From Hofstenia miamia (lineage: Eukaryota; Xenacoelomorpha; Acoela; Hofsteniidae), in NCBI GenBank assembly GCA_900660155.1, contig CABFPE010000049.1:408045-472044 (forward strand): 64,000 nucleotides of DNA, read 5' to 3'. Positions within the stretch are counted from its first letter, which is position 1, and each line of letters opens with the position of its first letter. The position numbers and the translations under genes were made by a program. The notes under the pieces were generated by a model that was given only the letters and a program-made list of their open reading frames with translations, was not told the DNA's origin and did no database searches. Shown here in pieces: positions 1 to 11,408 of this stretch.

Positions 1-26
1 TAATATGTTTTATATTAGGCTTTATC

Positions 27-1050
27 TATATATATATATATATATATATANNNNNNNNNNNNNNNNNNNNNNNNNNNNNNNNNNNNNNNNNNNNNNNNNN
101 NNNNNNNNNNNNNNNNNNNNNNNNNNNNNNNNNNNNNNNNNNNNNNNNNNNNNNNNNNNNNNNNNNNNNNNNNNNNNNNNNNNNNNNNNNNNNNNNNNNN
201 NNNNNNNNNNNNNNNNNNNNNNNNNNNNNNNNNNNNNNNNNNNNNNNNNNNNNNNNNNNNNNNNNNNNNNNNNNNNNNNNNNNNNNNNNNNNNNNNNNNN
301 NNNNNNNNNNNNNNNNNNNNNNNNNNNNNNNNNNNNNNNNNNNNNNNNNNNNNNNNNNNNNNNNNNNNNNNNNNNNNNNNNNNNNNNNNNNNNNNNNNNN
401 NNNNNNNNNNNNNNNNNNNNNNNNNNNNNNNNNNNNNNNNNNNNNNNNNNNNNNNNNNNNNNNNNNNNNNNNNNNNNNNNNNNNNNNNNNNNNNNNNNNN
501 NNNNNNNNNNNNNNNNNNNNNNNNNNNNNNNNNNNNNNNNNNNNNNNNNNNNNNNNNNNNNNNNNNNNNNNNNNNNNNNNNNNNNNNNNNNNNNNNNNNN
601 NNNNNNNNNNNNNNNNNNNNNNNNNNNNNNNNNNNNNNNNNNNNNNNNNNNNNNNNNNNNNNNNNNNNNNNNNNNNNNNNNNNNNNNNNNNNNNNNNNNN
701 NNNNNNNNNNNNNNNNNNNNNNNNNNNNNNNNNNNNNNNNNNNNNNNNNNNNNNNNNNNNNNNNNNNNNNNNNNNNNNNNNNNNNNNNNNNNNNNNNNNN
801 NNNNNNNNNNNNNNNNNNNNNNNNNNNNNNNNNNNNNNNNNNNNNNNNNNNNNNNNNNNNNNNNNNNNNNNNNNNNNNNNNNNNNNNNNNNNNNNNNNNN
901 NNNNNNNNNNNNNNNNNNNNNNNNNNNNNNNNNNNNNNNNNNNNNNNNNNNNNNNNNNNNNNNNNNNNNNNNNNNNNNNNNNNNNNNNNNNNNNNNNNNN
1001 NNNNNNNNNNNNNNNNNNNNNNNNNNNNNNNNNNNNNNNNNNNNNNNNNN
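27..1050. other. TA microsatellite running into a 1000-N assembly gap
   Basis: A (TA)n run at 27-50 is followed by exactly 1000 Ns (51-1050). The round size suggests a gap of unknown length. Nothing can be annotated here. Confidence 0.95.
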
Positions 1051-1999
1051 TTAGTTAAATAATTAATCTGTTTATGTAATTAAGCTCAGTAAATATTTAT
1101 AAAGATTTCATCCACTACCTTAATGGTTTAATAGCAATAAACTGTTATTGGAATTAATTGAAGATCTATGCTGGCTTAGTGTGATTTTACAATTTCTATT
1201 TGATAATAACTTCCAGTAGTTAATTTAATGCCAATAAAACTGAGGACAAAAGTAACAACAATGGTAAGAAAAAACAGCCTAAACAGATAAGAAGAACGAT
1301 TAATAGAAAAATCCAATCACACATGAGCAATACAAGAATGTCAGGCAGACCAACATTTACAGAGTTGAAATTAAGGCACTAACTTTTATCAAATGTTTCA
1401 CAAACATTGAGTTAATAATGTAAGAACAATTAGCCAATAAAAAATTCAGCAGTCAGGTTTCCCATATATCTAACTTGTAAAACATATCAGCATTATCTGA
1501 CATTGGAAGGATGATAAAACATCCTACACATTGCTGATTGGAAATATAAAACAATTTTATCCTCAGTTGATTGGAAATATAAAACAATTTTATCCTCAGA
1601 TAAAAACCTATGCTAGTATAAATGTTTATTAAGAAAGTTTTCCTGCAGTGGAATCAATCAATGACATGATGATAAAAATATCAGAAATACAACACATGCT
1701 GAGAAACTGCACATGTGAAAGAAAGTTTATGCCAATTAAATTGTTTTCATATGTCTGTAGAGATCTATTGGAGAAATTAATGATAATGTTTGAAATAAAG
1801 TGTGATCCATTGAACTCAATCATTGAAATAATAACAAATTCAGATAATATATAAGTAGTTCTAGAGAAACACAGTAAATTCAATAGAAAATGCCACGAAA
1901 AAGTGGGATAGGAACATAAAACACAATCCATTGATAAGAAAAATCATGCTAATTTAAGTGAAAATAATTCAATAATTTGAAACAAGTTATAAAAGATAA
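1051..1999. other. AT-rich stretch with a 33-bp tandem duplication
   Basis: No gene was recognised. A 33-bp segment beginning GATTGGAAATATAAAACAAT occurs twice in a row (about 1536-1568 and 1569-1600). A 68-codon open stretch at 1648-1854 (plus strand) has no recognisable motif. It may belong to the fossil element just downstream. Confidence 0.5.
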
Positions 2000-2500
2000 T
2001 GCTAAAACTTTTAATTTCAATGTACAAAATTTACCTTTAGATGACAAAGGATACCAATAATTATTTTTCATTGTTGGTAATTTTACAATGTATAGAGAAA
2101 TAGATCTACTAAAAAGAATAATGACAAAAAAAGAAGTGAAGAGTATGGTGAAAGTATGTTTCACCCCTTCATATCATCACAGATAGAGGTTCATCATTTG
2201 AGAACAAATTATTTAAAGAAGTCATGCACATAATGGAAACTGCATGCAATGTGACAAACACATATCACCAGGAAACAAATGGAATGTAGAATGGCTAAAC
2301 CAAATGCTCACTAAGTTCATCAGAGTAGGAGAGAATTATTCAAAATTATCAAATTTTGGTACAACACCTCTGTCCATGCAATATAAAAACTTCACTTATG
2401 ATGAAAAAATAAAGGAAAAATTCAATGAATTACATGAAATAAATTCTGCTAACACAAAAATGTCAGCTATAAGAAAGGAATAAAACTTTAATAAGAAAAT
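2000..2500 (+). mobile_element. LTR-retrotransposon integrase fossil (probably Ty3/gypsy type)
   Basis: Translated plus-strand segments carry the signature of a retroviral-type integrase core: an upstream block resembling the first catalytic-Asp region, then a TDRGSSFEN block (second Asp) and a TYHQETNG...EWLNQ block around the catalytic Glu. These are established hallmarks of LTR-element integrases. Matching gag, RT or LTRs were not recognised close by, so this looks like an isolated fragment. It is broken, with several disabling changes. It lies in the same orientation as the gypsy-like element at 6.3-12.6 kb but I could not show that they belong together. Confidence 0.7.
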
Positions 2501-3959
2501 ATGCAGGCAACTATACCAAATGGGCAATTGAGTGTTTGACCTTTCAAAATAGTAAAGGTATTCAGTCACAATGGCTATTTAAAGGCAATGGTAAAGATAG
2601 ACACTTCCAAAATTTAAAAAATAGATATAACTGACAGAAGTGACTTGGAATGATAATGTTGAATTTAATTTATTCTCATTCAGAGTGAAAATAATATTAA
2701 TACACACATACAAGAAATATATATATATATAACTCCACAGTGTGAAATTTGACACTATCCCTTCATTTAGGAATAAAGTAAAAAAATCTGAAAATGGCAA
2801 TAAACCTGAACAGCACAATAGTAAATCTAAGATGATGAGTTTAACACTACCCACTGCAATGTACATCATTGATGAAAAACACACTGTTCACTATAGCAGA
2901 GGCTTTTTTCACTGTGGGCACACAAGTGTTGCCAATTCATGAAGCATAAAGCACACCTGAATCTAATGAAAACAACAATTTCATTTTTGCCTTCTGCATA
3001 ATGTCAGGTTATAGGATAGAAGATGAAGGGCTTTGCTCACCAGTGTTTATAGTTGGCTCCAATGTGTCATCATATCATAATAGAGATAGAAGGTTTTAGG
3101 TTAGAAAAATAAAACAACCCCAACCACTTTTGATAAAAAAATCTTTGACATTCACTGGATATTCACAGTGCAGCCATTCAAAAAGAAAATCTAGTGACTC
3201 TAGTTTATTTTCTACTGTTTCAGTTAGTTCTTGTAGTTCTGTAACTTGTGAAGGATCATTAGATAGAGCAAATTATTTAACTAATATATTGAGAAAAGAT
3301 GAACACTCTTGCCAACAGTAGAAAAACTAGTTCATCTCATACAGAATGCATGAGAGTAACACAGCACTGTTAGTCTAAGGAGAGTCATATTCAAAGAAAA
3401 ATTAAACAAATACTGTTTTTATTAGGTATATAATTGACTACAGACAAAAACTTACAGTTAACAATAGATGTAAGCAAATCCGACTTGATATCAGATGCCA
3501 AATTAGAGAGTTTGTTGGCCTAGGCATGTGTCTGTATTCTTTTTAAAACCATAGGACTTGCAAATGATTCACCTGATTACTTCAGGTAGCATTGAGGGAG
3601 CAGAGGGACTGTACTCCCCTCTAAAAATACATAATTTAACCAGCCCTGCCAGTGCATAGTGGTGTCATTTGAAAATAATGCAATAGAATTTTTTTTGATC
3701 AATTTGTGAGGATAACCATTACTTTCTAAAATGTTAAAAACTTTGTTAGCTGCAGATGTTAGATGTTGGTAATCATTTTAAAATCTAAGTTTGACAGAGA
3801 TTTTTCTATTTGTATTTTTTCATTAAATTTAAGAATTCAACTCCAATCTGGCAAAAATTTCAGCTGTATTTCGAAGATTTAATACTTCATGATTTTTAAT
3901 GGTTTTTGGTAAGTTTGCAGAATGTTGAAACTGAACGTATTTGACATGTTTTCAGAATT
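2501..3959. other. Unassigned AT-rich sequence
   Basis: No gene was recognised. Short open stretches at 2742-2942 and 3130-3321 (plus strand; the latter Ser/Cys-rich) have no family motif and no convincing splice context. Part of this may be a decayed tail of the upstream LTR fossil or of the downstream LINE. Confidence 0.35.
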
Positions 3960-4665
3960 TCTAACCTGAAGTCTTATTGTAGCTTTCCAAATTGTATCAG
4001 AAAGGTTTGCATTGTCCTAAGTAACTTTTCAGAGATGGTGTGGTAGTTAGCCATGAAGATGCCTCTTTTGGCTCCAGCAGATGAAGACTTCGTTTTGTTT
4101 CAGAGGAGCAGGTATTTAAAATAGACAATTCTTTGTGCTATTCAAGTTGTTTTTACGTTCTTTTAAAAGCAATATTAATTGTCTGTTGTTCCTACAGAAC
4201 TCATCCTTTTATCAATAATTGCATGTTTCAAATTTGCAATTTAAACTTGTGAGTTACCATATTCAAGAGTTGCATTATGTGTTGCATCTATAACTCCCAT
4301 TCCACCTTCAGAACATGCAAGGCCATAATATCTTGTTGCTCTTTGCTTAAAACTCTTCCCAATGGAGATTCCTATTTGCCAGTTTTCTAAATTCGATGTT
4401 GATCTTAGGAATTGTTCTCATTAAACATTTCAATTTACATAGTAGTACAGTCCTATACACCATATTAGCTAGATAGTATGTGCTATAGCAGTCATTTTAT
4501 AAATTTCTAAGGACCATTTTACAATGATCTGTTCAACATAATAGAAGGGCCTAGACATTTTTGTCATCTTAAAGTGATGTTAATACTTCGAAATAGTTCT
4601 TGGGCTCTTTGAAAGATTGATTGATTATTAACAACAAATCAACATTTTTCAGGATTTGGGAAGTA
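3960..4665 (-). pseudogene. Decayed LINE reverse transcriptase, C-terminal half
   Basis: Minus-strand translation gives, in order, blocks resembling the region after the RT palm of a widespread invertebrate LINE lineage: GYFPNPEKC, a QRAQELFRSINITL block, LMRTIPKIN, ACSEGGMGVIDATHN (the GGLG(I/V) box) and a SSWLTTTPSL box. The order matches the family. Many stops and frame changes interrupt it, so it is an old pseudogene. The RT catalytic motif (YADD-type) is not visible, so only the downstream part survives. The family is assigned from remembered motif patterns, not a search. Confidence 0.6.
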
Positions 4666-4699
4666 TCCATATATAAGACCAAGATCATTTAATGTATCC

Positions 4700-4822
4700 C
4701 ACGTGAAAAAAAAATAAACTATAAAAAGTTTAGAAAAAAATTGAAACAATTTCTTCTAATAAAACAATATCCATTAAGTGACAGTAGCAAACTTAATTCA
4801 TTCGAAACATATATCCAACATT
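4700..4822 (+). pseudogene. LINE ORF2 C-terminal tail remnant
   Basis: The plus strand encodes KKFRKKLKQFLLIKQYPL and a short Ser-rich end before a stop. This closely resembles the C-terminus of the minus-strand LINE at 43.3 kb (FKHLRRKLKKFLLSKQSLL). Such a basic helix ending is typical of CR1/Jockey-like ORF2 proteins. It lies head-to-head with the minus-strand LINE remnant just upstream, so two different LINE insertions meet here. Confidence 0.6.
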
Positions 4823-4950
4823 GAGCACATACACAAACATTCACACAAACATGGATTTTATTATTATATATTGTACATATTAATTTGTAGGTAATTATTT
4901 GTTTATATTTTATTTATTTTGTTTATATTTTATTTGATTCATCATGAGCA

Positions 4951-5565
4951 GACTTGTCAATGAGCTGAGCTTCTAACAAACCAAGCTGAGCCGAGCTTGA
5001 GCAGAGTATTGGATATACAACGAGCCCACGAGCTTGAGCAGAGTATTGGATATACAACGAGCCCAAAACAAACCGATTTTAAGCAAACCAATTTTATAGT
5101 GCTGCTTGTTAATTTGATTATGCAGATTTTTCATATTTTTTCATTCAATGTTCCTTATTTATAATAGTATTTTAGAAATGTTTATTAAATAATAGGAAGA
5201 GCAATTAAAAAAATTCTGAGGCAAGCCAAGCCAAACTTACTCAAAATTTAAACAAGCCAAGCAGTGGTGGATACATATAAATTTTTAGAGGGGGCCCAAT
5301 GTAAAATAAAATGCAAGTTTATAGTGCTGTTTGTTAATTTGATTAGGGAGATTTTTCTAATTTTTTGCAGTCAGTATGCTTTCCTATAATCTTATTTAAG
5401 AAATTTTTATTAAATAATAGGAAGAGCTATGTAAAAAATTCTTTGAGCACAATATTTAAAAAAAACGAGCCCCATTCAAAGATTTTATGTGGCCAGCCAA
5501 GTTGAGCCGAACTTACACAAAATTTAAACGAGCCGAGCTTGGAAATGTCAGCTTGTTGACAAGTC
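4951..5565. mobile_element. Non-autonomous TIR element rich in GAGCCGAGC motifs, internally duplicated
   Basis: The left end reads GACTTGTCAATGAGC and the right end reads the inverse, GCTTGTTGACAAGTC, giving a terminal inverted repeat of at least 10 bp. Repeated GAGCCGAGCTTG-like motifs lie inside both ends. An internal block beginning TTTATAGTGCTG...TTAATTTGATTA occurs twice (about 5087-5210 and 5318-5440), so the element looks like two copies merged or nested. No coding capacity. No clear target-site duplication was found. A related copy begins at about 24171, and an orphan right end is at 26364-26396. Confidence 0.65.
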
Positions 5566-7148
5566 CGCTGCATTTGTTTAATTCGCACTGTAGGTGTGGC
5601 TTTGTTAACTATAATATTGCACTATAAGGTTAATTAAATTCTGTCCCAGTTATTAAGTAAACCGGTTTTTTAGGAAAATGAGGTAGTATGGTCTAAACAC
5701 AAGTATAATTTCAAGTTTTGATTTTCATTTTTTTATAATGTGCACAAGATCATAAAATATCTAATTCAAGCCAATACAATAGTATTTATGGTATAATAAA
5801 ATCCCAATTATTGATAAAAAAACTTTACTTATTAAATGAGACAGAGTTTAATTAGGTTGATTCTTAAATTTTGCAACATTAGCTAAAATTGTTGAATTTG
5901 AATCCTTTACTTCTGCAGATAATTGCCGCGATGGTGCAGTTACCAAACATTGATAACCAATGGGTACCAGCATAGCATAATCCTTCTAAAACACAAATTT
6001 AACAGCCAAAAGGAAAAATATAGGAATGAAAATAATTTTGATATTTAGAACGAATGCTAATAATTGCTTTTCATGCATTGATTGTGTGGACAAATATTTG
6101 CAGAAACATATCTTGTTAAAAGCTTTGGTATAATACGCTTCCCGTTAATTTAAGGTCACTACACTGGGCATGGGAAGACAAATAACAACAGAGGACAGGT
6201 GTTTGGTTTGACTGTTAAAATAGTGAAACATGTTGTTAGAAGTCTGTATAAATAGCTATGTCGCAGTGTGAATAGTTAATGGATTACATTCTTTGGAATT
6301 TTACTTACCTGCTATTTATACTGGTTTGGTCTATTACATTATGCACAGCTAAGCAGTTCTTGTGCGTAATAATCAAGGGCTGTTGTGAGGGATTGCTATT
6401 AGATGTCACCCTTGATAATTGCATGCAATTAAGTTACAACTAGGGATATGAATGTTTTTCTCATGCTTAGCTGGCTACATGTAGTAACAAGTACGTGAAA
6501 GGCTGATAGCCACGGTAGGTATGTTAATTACTAATACTATTTTAGATCCAAATTGTTAGACTTATAAGAGACCAATAAGTGACTGTATTGATTCTATAAT
6601 ATTTATATGTAGATTAGAAGCTGCTGTAGTTTATAGTTATCTTTTTATTTTGTCTGCAGCTAGTGTTGTGTCCGTTTTATTTGTCAGTCATTATTGTATA
6701 CATCTTTTAACTAAATGTAGGAAGCTGCTCTACTTTTATATTAGCTAATTTTAGATGTGTGCAATAGCAGCTAGTGTCAGGTTGTGATACAGTGTCTTAT
6801 TCACACACTAAAGCAGTACATATTGAGAATGAGGACTATGTCGATTATTGACTGGTATTCATTACACTGTAAGTAAGGCACACATAACAAAACTCTTTCA
6901 TTGAGACTGAGCTGAGTTGCAGCGGATGAAACAATGGATGTGGATAATGGAATTGATCGAACTGTTGATGAACTGCAAACTGTCTTTGTTATATAGCTTT
7001 GGGCAAGTGTGCCCATCACACTCTCTCTTGTTATTACTTTTGAAGATGCTACCTAAATAGTAGTGGTTAATTGTTACACTAGTTTTGGAGTACTAATTAA
7101 GTTATCTCTATAGTTATATAAAGATGAAAGAACAGTGAGAGTGAATGT
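5077..7148. repeat. 2.07-kb segment repeated at 24254-26362 (copy A)
   Basis: This segment covers most of the TIR element, its right flank, the 5' LTR and the leader of the gypsy-like fossil. It matches 24254-26362 almost base for base. Differences seen include one indel of 37 bp within the TIR element and a few substitutions. Copy B stops exactly at an N (26363). Confidence 0.9.
6320..6789 (+). repeat. 5' LTR of the gypsy-like fossil
   Basis: The roughly 470-bp segment starting near ACTGGTTTGGTCTATTACAT and ending near GTCAGGTTGTGATA recurs downstream of the pol region. Clear TG...CA termini were not identified, so the ends are those of the visible match. A TATAAATAG box lies shortly upstream at about 6246, which could mean that the true LTR begins earlier. 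Confidence 0.7.
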
Positions 7149-7639
7149 ATACATTACCCTGCATATTGGAATCTGTAGCGTGTTGTATCTAGATTATACT
7201 TCGTTATTTTGCACATACTTTGCTTGGGTGATGATGTTACAAGATGACTGTGTCAGGACGCAGGATCTTAGTAATCAGTGGTTAAGATGGATTTCTTCCA
7301 CTCATGCACACAATTCGACATTCATTCATTCTAAACATGGAGATTGGTACAGATACTTTACTTTTCTTTTATTGTTATATCTCTCTCTATTTTTCTATTA
7401 CTGGATACCATTATTATTACTTGTTGACTACTTACAGTAGATTTTACCAAACATGTTGTTTTGTTTTACTTACTCAGTTCTATCTCACTTACAGTTGTTG
7501 TGGTTCAATAACTGTCTCACTAGCAAAGTCTAACTTCTAAAGAGGAAACTACTAACCTACACAGAAAATTTTTTGTTAATAACTAACAATTCATGCATGC
7601 AAGAACCCAAAAGATACATTACAATGAAACCCTCACAGC

Positions 7640-9200
7640 AGTATGATCATGCTACTCCATCACAGATATGACTAAAGCCAACAAAAAGAAGCAGAAATAA
7701 GCTCCTGTGACGTGAGACACTTCAGTAGAAACCCCCAAAATCCCAGTGACCAGTAAGCCACAAGTAGAGTCAACCCCAATAACTTCTACCACAGATGTGG
7801 AGATGCAAACAATCCCATTAGAACCACAACTCGATTCACTCAAGATCTTCAACACCCTCCACAGGAACAAAAAGACAGAAGCAGTGCTTAAAGAAGAAAT
7901 CAGGCTTCTCAAGGACAAATTTGAAGAAATGGAAACAGAATGGAGACAAACAATACTAGAGCTCAAACAGTGCAGTCTGTTTCAAATATAGGTTGATACT
8001 CTCACACAGAGATTAACAGCTGCAAATGAACAAATACTGGAACAAAACAACAGATTGAAAACAATGTACTCCAATCTGGAAAAGGAAAATAATGAATTTC
8101 AACAGGAAACAGAGATGCAACAATTAGAAATCAAATATCTGAAGGATCAGATCAGATTAAACAAATTGATACAAGACAACAAAGAAGATAAAATGACAAA
8201 AAATACATACCCACGATATACTCATCACAGAGGACCTAGAGGTCCAACTAACAGTGCCCCAAGGAAGCACCTGAATACAAACAAAGCTAAATAATTGAAG
8301 AGAGTTGGAGAAAGCAAGCCTCAGCAAAGAGGAAGAGAAAGAACTCATAATCCAAGAAATCACAGAGGAGGTTAGCAAATGGGTGAGAAAACAAGTAAAT
8401 CTAGACACACTGAAAAAACCAATCTTCAAAAGCTCAATGTTACCAGAACTAAACATTGAGGAAATGACAATGTGCAAGGCATAAATCAAAACCTTCACAG
8501 GAAAAATCAATATCTATTCTTCCACTCTCAAGGAGTTTGTTACAACTATTCAAACTAACCATGAAAGAATGAAAGGTGAGCCAAGATGCTGCAGGGTGAG
8601 ACTGCCATTATACCTATCTGTAGCAGCATATCAGCACTATCTGATTCTAGATGCTGAAGTGAAAAGCAATTACAAATCACTAACAGCAGATTTTATTGAG
8701 TACTACAGAAATGAGTTTTAAAAACCAATATAGATTAGTTCTAATCAGCATGAAAATCAAAAAATTCTACAATATCTGAAACTACATGTCACAAGTTCAA
8801 AGATTGCTCACACTCAGTTTGAGAGGAGGACACTATTCAAAATACAACCTCTTCTCAAACATCACAGAAGGTCTGTCAGGAAAAGTAAGGCAACAATTTG
8901 AAATAAAATTCAATGTCAATGACTGCATGGAGAAAATGATAAGAAAAGCAGTCAACATCCAAGTCATGTTGGAAAATAATTCCAGAATATACAAAAAAGT
9001 CTCATAGAATAGAGAAACACCCAACACAGCATGTTGGAGATCAAGACAACAAAGCCAAAAGGGAGAGAAAATAATAAAAATAAAAACAAAAGATGGACAA
9101 ATAAAAAAGCTGAAAGAAAAAAAAATGTTTGATTCTTTAACTGTGGTATAAAGGGCCACAGGAAAAACAAATGCAAGAAAAAAATCAAAATCATAGAAGA
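7640..9200 (+). mobile_element. gag region of the gypsy-like fossil
   Basis: The first part (7746-8294) is Glu/Lys/Gln-rich with heptad-like spacing, consistent with a coiled coil, and ends in a basic Pro/Arg stretch. A middle part at 8786-9007 has a gag-like helical composition. A nucleocapsid-type zinc knuckle, CFNCGIKGHRKNKC, is readable at about 9129-9170. The region is broken and is annotated only as fossil gag. Confidence 0.65.
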
Positions 9201-9329
9201 TGGCAACATCTATTACAATGACAAAGACCTAATTAAGTCTGGAAATGCAACATTGTCAGAAACCAAAGGAGAAGAGATGATGGAGGAGTCAGAAAACTGT
9301 TACAGAGTGCCATCTTTAGAAAACTGAGC

Positions 9330-11405
9330 ACCATTATTGATACTTACAGATATCAGAAACATGAACACAATCACAGTTTTGATAAATGGAGTCATGGTTA
9401 AAGTGACTATTGGTATGGGTGAAGTGAAATCAAAAATAATGGATGAGTGTGTGATGAAATTAGGATTTGGAAGAAGCAACCTAAAGAAATCTCTGTGCAG
9501 ACTAATCAATGCTTTAGGTGAATATATCAACATGAAGGGAACATTAGAAAAAACTTGAATACAAATCTCCAACAACACATTTGAATAAGATCTAATAGTT
9601 GGCAACACCCACAAAAACTTACTACCCTATGAAGTAATATTGGGAGATGATTTTCTATCCAAAAATAAATGTGTTATCAATTATGGCAATAAAACAATGA
9701 GAGTACAAGAAGAGGAAATCCAGATTGAAGAGAAAGGAGAAAACCAAAAAATACTGTTGAACTCACAGAAGACATAAAACTACAGCCATACTATTGGAAA
9801 ATGCACACAATTAAAACAGAAAAAAGGATTACAGTTGAAATAATGTTATACAAACAAACAGGAATTAACACAAAACAAATCTCAATGCCCTCAAGTGTAT
9901 GCTCAATAAAAAATGGAGAAGGAAATATCCCTCCCAATATTAAATGCTACCAACAGAAACATGGACATGAATTGATCTAAAGTGAAAATTTATGGACAAT
10001 ATATTACATCTAACATCAGGAGTATTTGGAAACCTTTGGAAGAGAACAATGGAGTAAGTAATCTGCAATGTCAACTAAAGGGTGTGCAGATGAACGCATA
10101 TAGTAATCCACAAGCTCAACTAAAGGTCATGTGGATGAACACCATTAGAGCAAGTAATCCTCACAGCCAACTAAGGGGCATGGGGATGAATGCTGAAGAG
10201 GAAGAAAGAATACCCAAAGTAAAAGAAGAAGACTATGAACACTTACAAAAAGACAAAAGAGAGAAATTACAACAATTACTAAAATATTCAATTTTGGTGA
10301 AATCAGTGTGGGACAAGCAATTGGAGAAACTCACAAGATTGTAATTACAACAAATAAACCAATAAAACTGCCAGTGCAGAGAATACCCAAACAACTGAAA
10401 GATGAATATAACAAGATCCTGAACAGGCTCATAGATAATAAAATTATATGACTGAGTGAAAGTTCTTACACAGCTCCCACAGTATTCATAAAACAGGGAA
10501 CAAAACACAGATTGTGTATAGACTTCTGAAAATTGAATAAAATTTCAAAAAAGAGCTTTTACCCACTACTGAGAATTGAAGACATGCTCTATGAAGTGAG
10601 CAAACATAAATATTTTGCTGTAATAGATCTCTGCAAAGCATATTGGCAGGTGAAAATGTAACCAAAAGACACAGAAAAAACAGCATTCATAACACCATAT
10701 GGACTCTATGAATGGATCTACATGGCATTTGGGTTATGCAATGCACCAGCCACATTCCAATGATACATAATGAAAGTATTCAAAAACAAACAACACAGTA
10801 TCAAAGAGAGAATAAATGCTTATATAGATGACAATATAATAACTAGTGACACAGTGGAAGAACATCTAAACAAGTTAAACAGGACATTAAAAATACTGAA
10901 AGAAGCTGGACTCAGAATAAATGGAAACAAATGGGACATTCTAAAAGAAAAAGCAATATTTCTTTGAAGAATAATTTCAAAAGTTCAAATAAGCATAAAA
11001 AATAACACATGAGAAATGATAAAGAAAATCAAAAAACCAAACAAGAGGAAGGACCTACAAAGAATTATGGGATTCTTTAATTACTATGGTACATTTATGC
11101 CTAACATAGCTTAAAAAACAACAAAAATGACAATTTTAATGAAGAAGTCAGTACCTTTTGAATGGACATGGGAGCAACAAGAAGAGCTCAACAATATCAA
11201 AAACAAACTGTCAAAATTACCATCACTAAATACACCAGACCATTCTAAAGAATTCATTCTAGACTGTGCTGCCAGTAAGGTAGCCATAGTAGCAACTCTT
11301 GAACAAATAAAAATGGAAAAGAATTACTGGTACAATTTTTTAGCTGTAAACTTAAACCCAGCAAACAAAACTATGGTTCTACAAAGCTGGAGATGCTCAC
11401 ACTAA
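9330..11405 (+). mobile_element. pol region of the gypsy-like fossil (protease, RT, RNase H)
   Basis: Protease-like sequence (VLINGVMVKVTI, then VILGDDFLSKNKCVI) is followed by a charged linker at 9982-10344 that contains three imperfect repeats of about 15-18 residues (SNLQCQLKG, SNPQAQLK, SNPHSQLRG). RT is recognised by [32 protein letters not shown] and the active-site box AYIDDNI. RNase H begins around 11127 (PFEWTWEQQEEL, LDCAA). These are established Ty3/gypsy signatures. The region is broken at several places. Confidence 0.8.
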
Positions 11406-11408
11406 TTG

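Noticed and set aside
5-1054. Long open frame at the window start
   Set aside because: It consists almost wholly of gap Ns after a (TA)n run.
6801-7019. 72-codon minus-strand frame, also found at 26015-26233
   Set aside because: The two copies are the same because the DNA is duplicated; it lies in the leader of the LTR fossil and has no protein motif.
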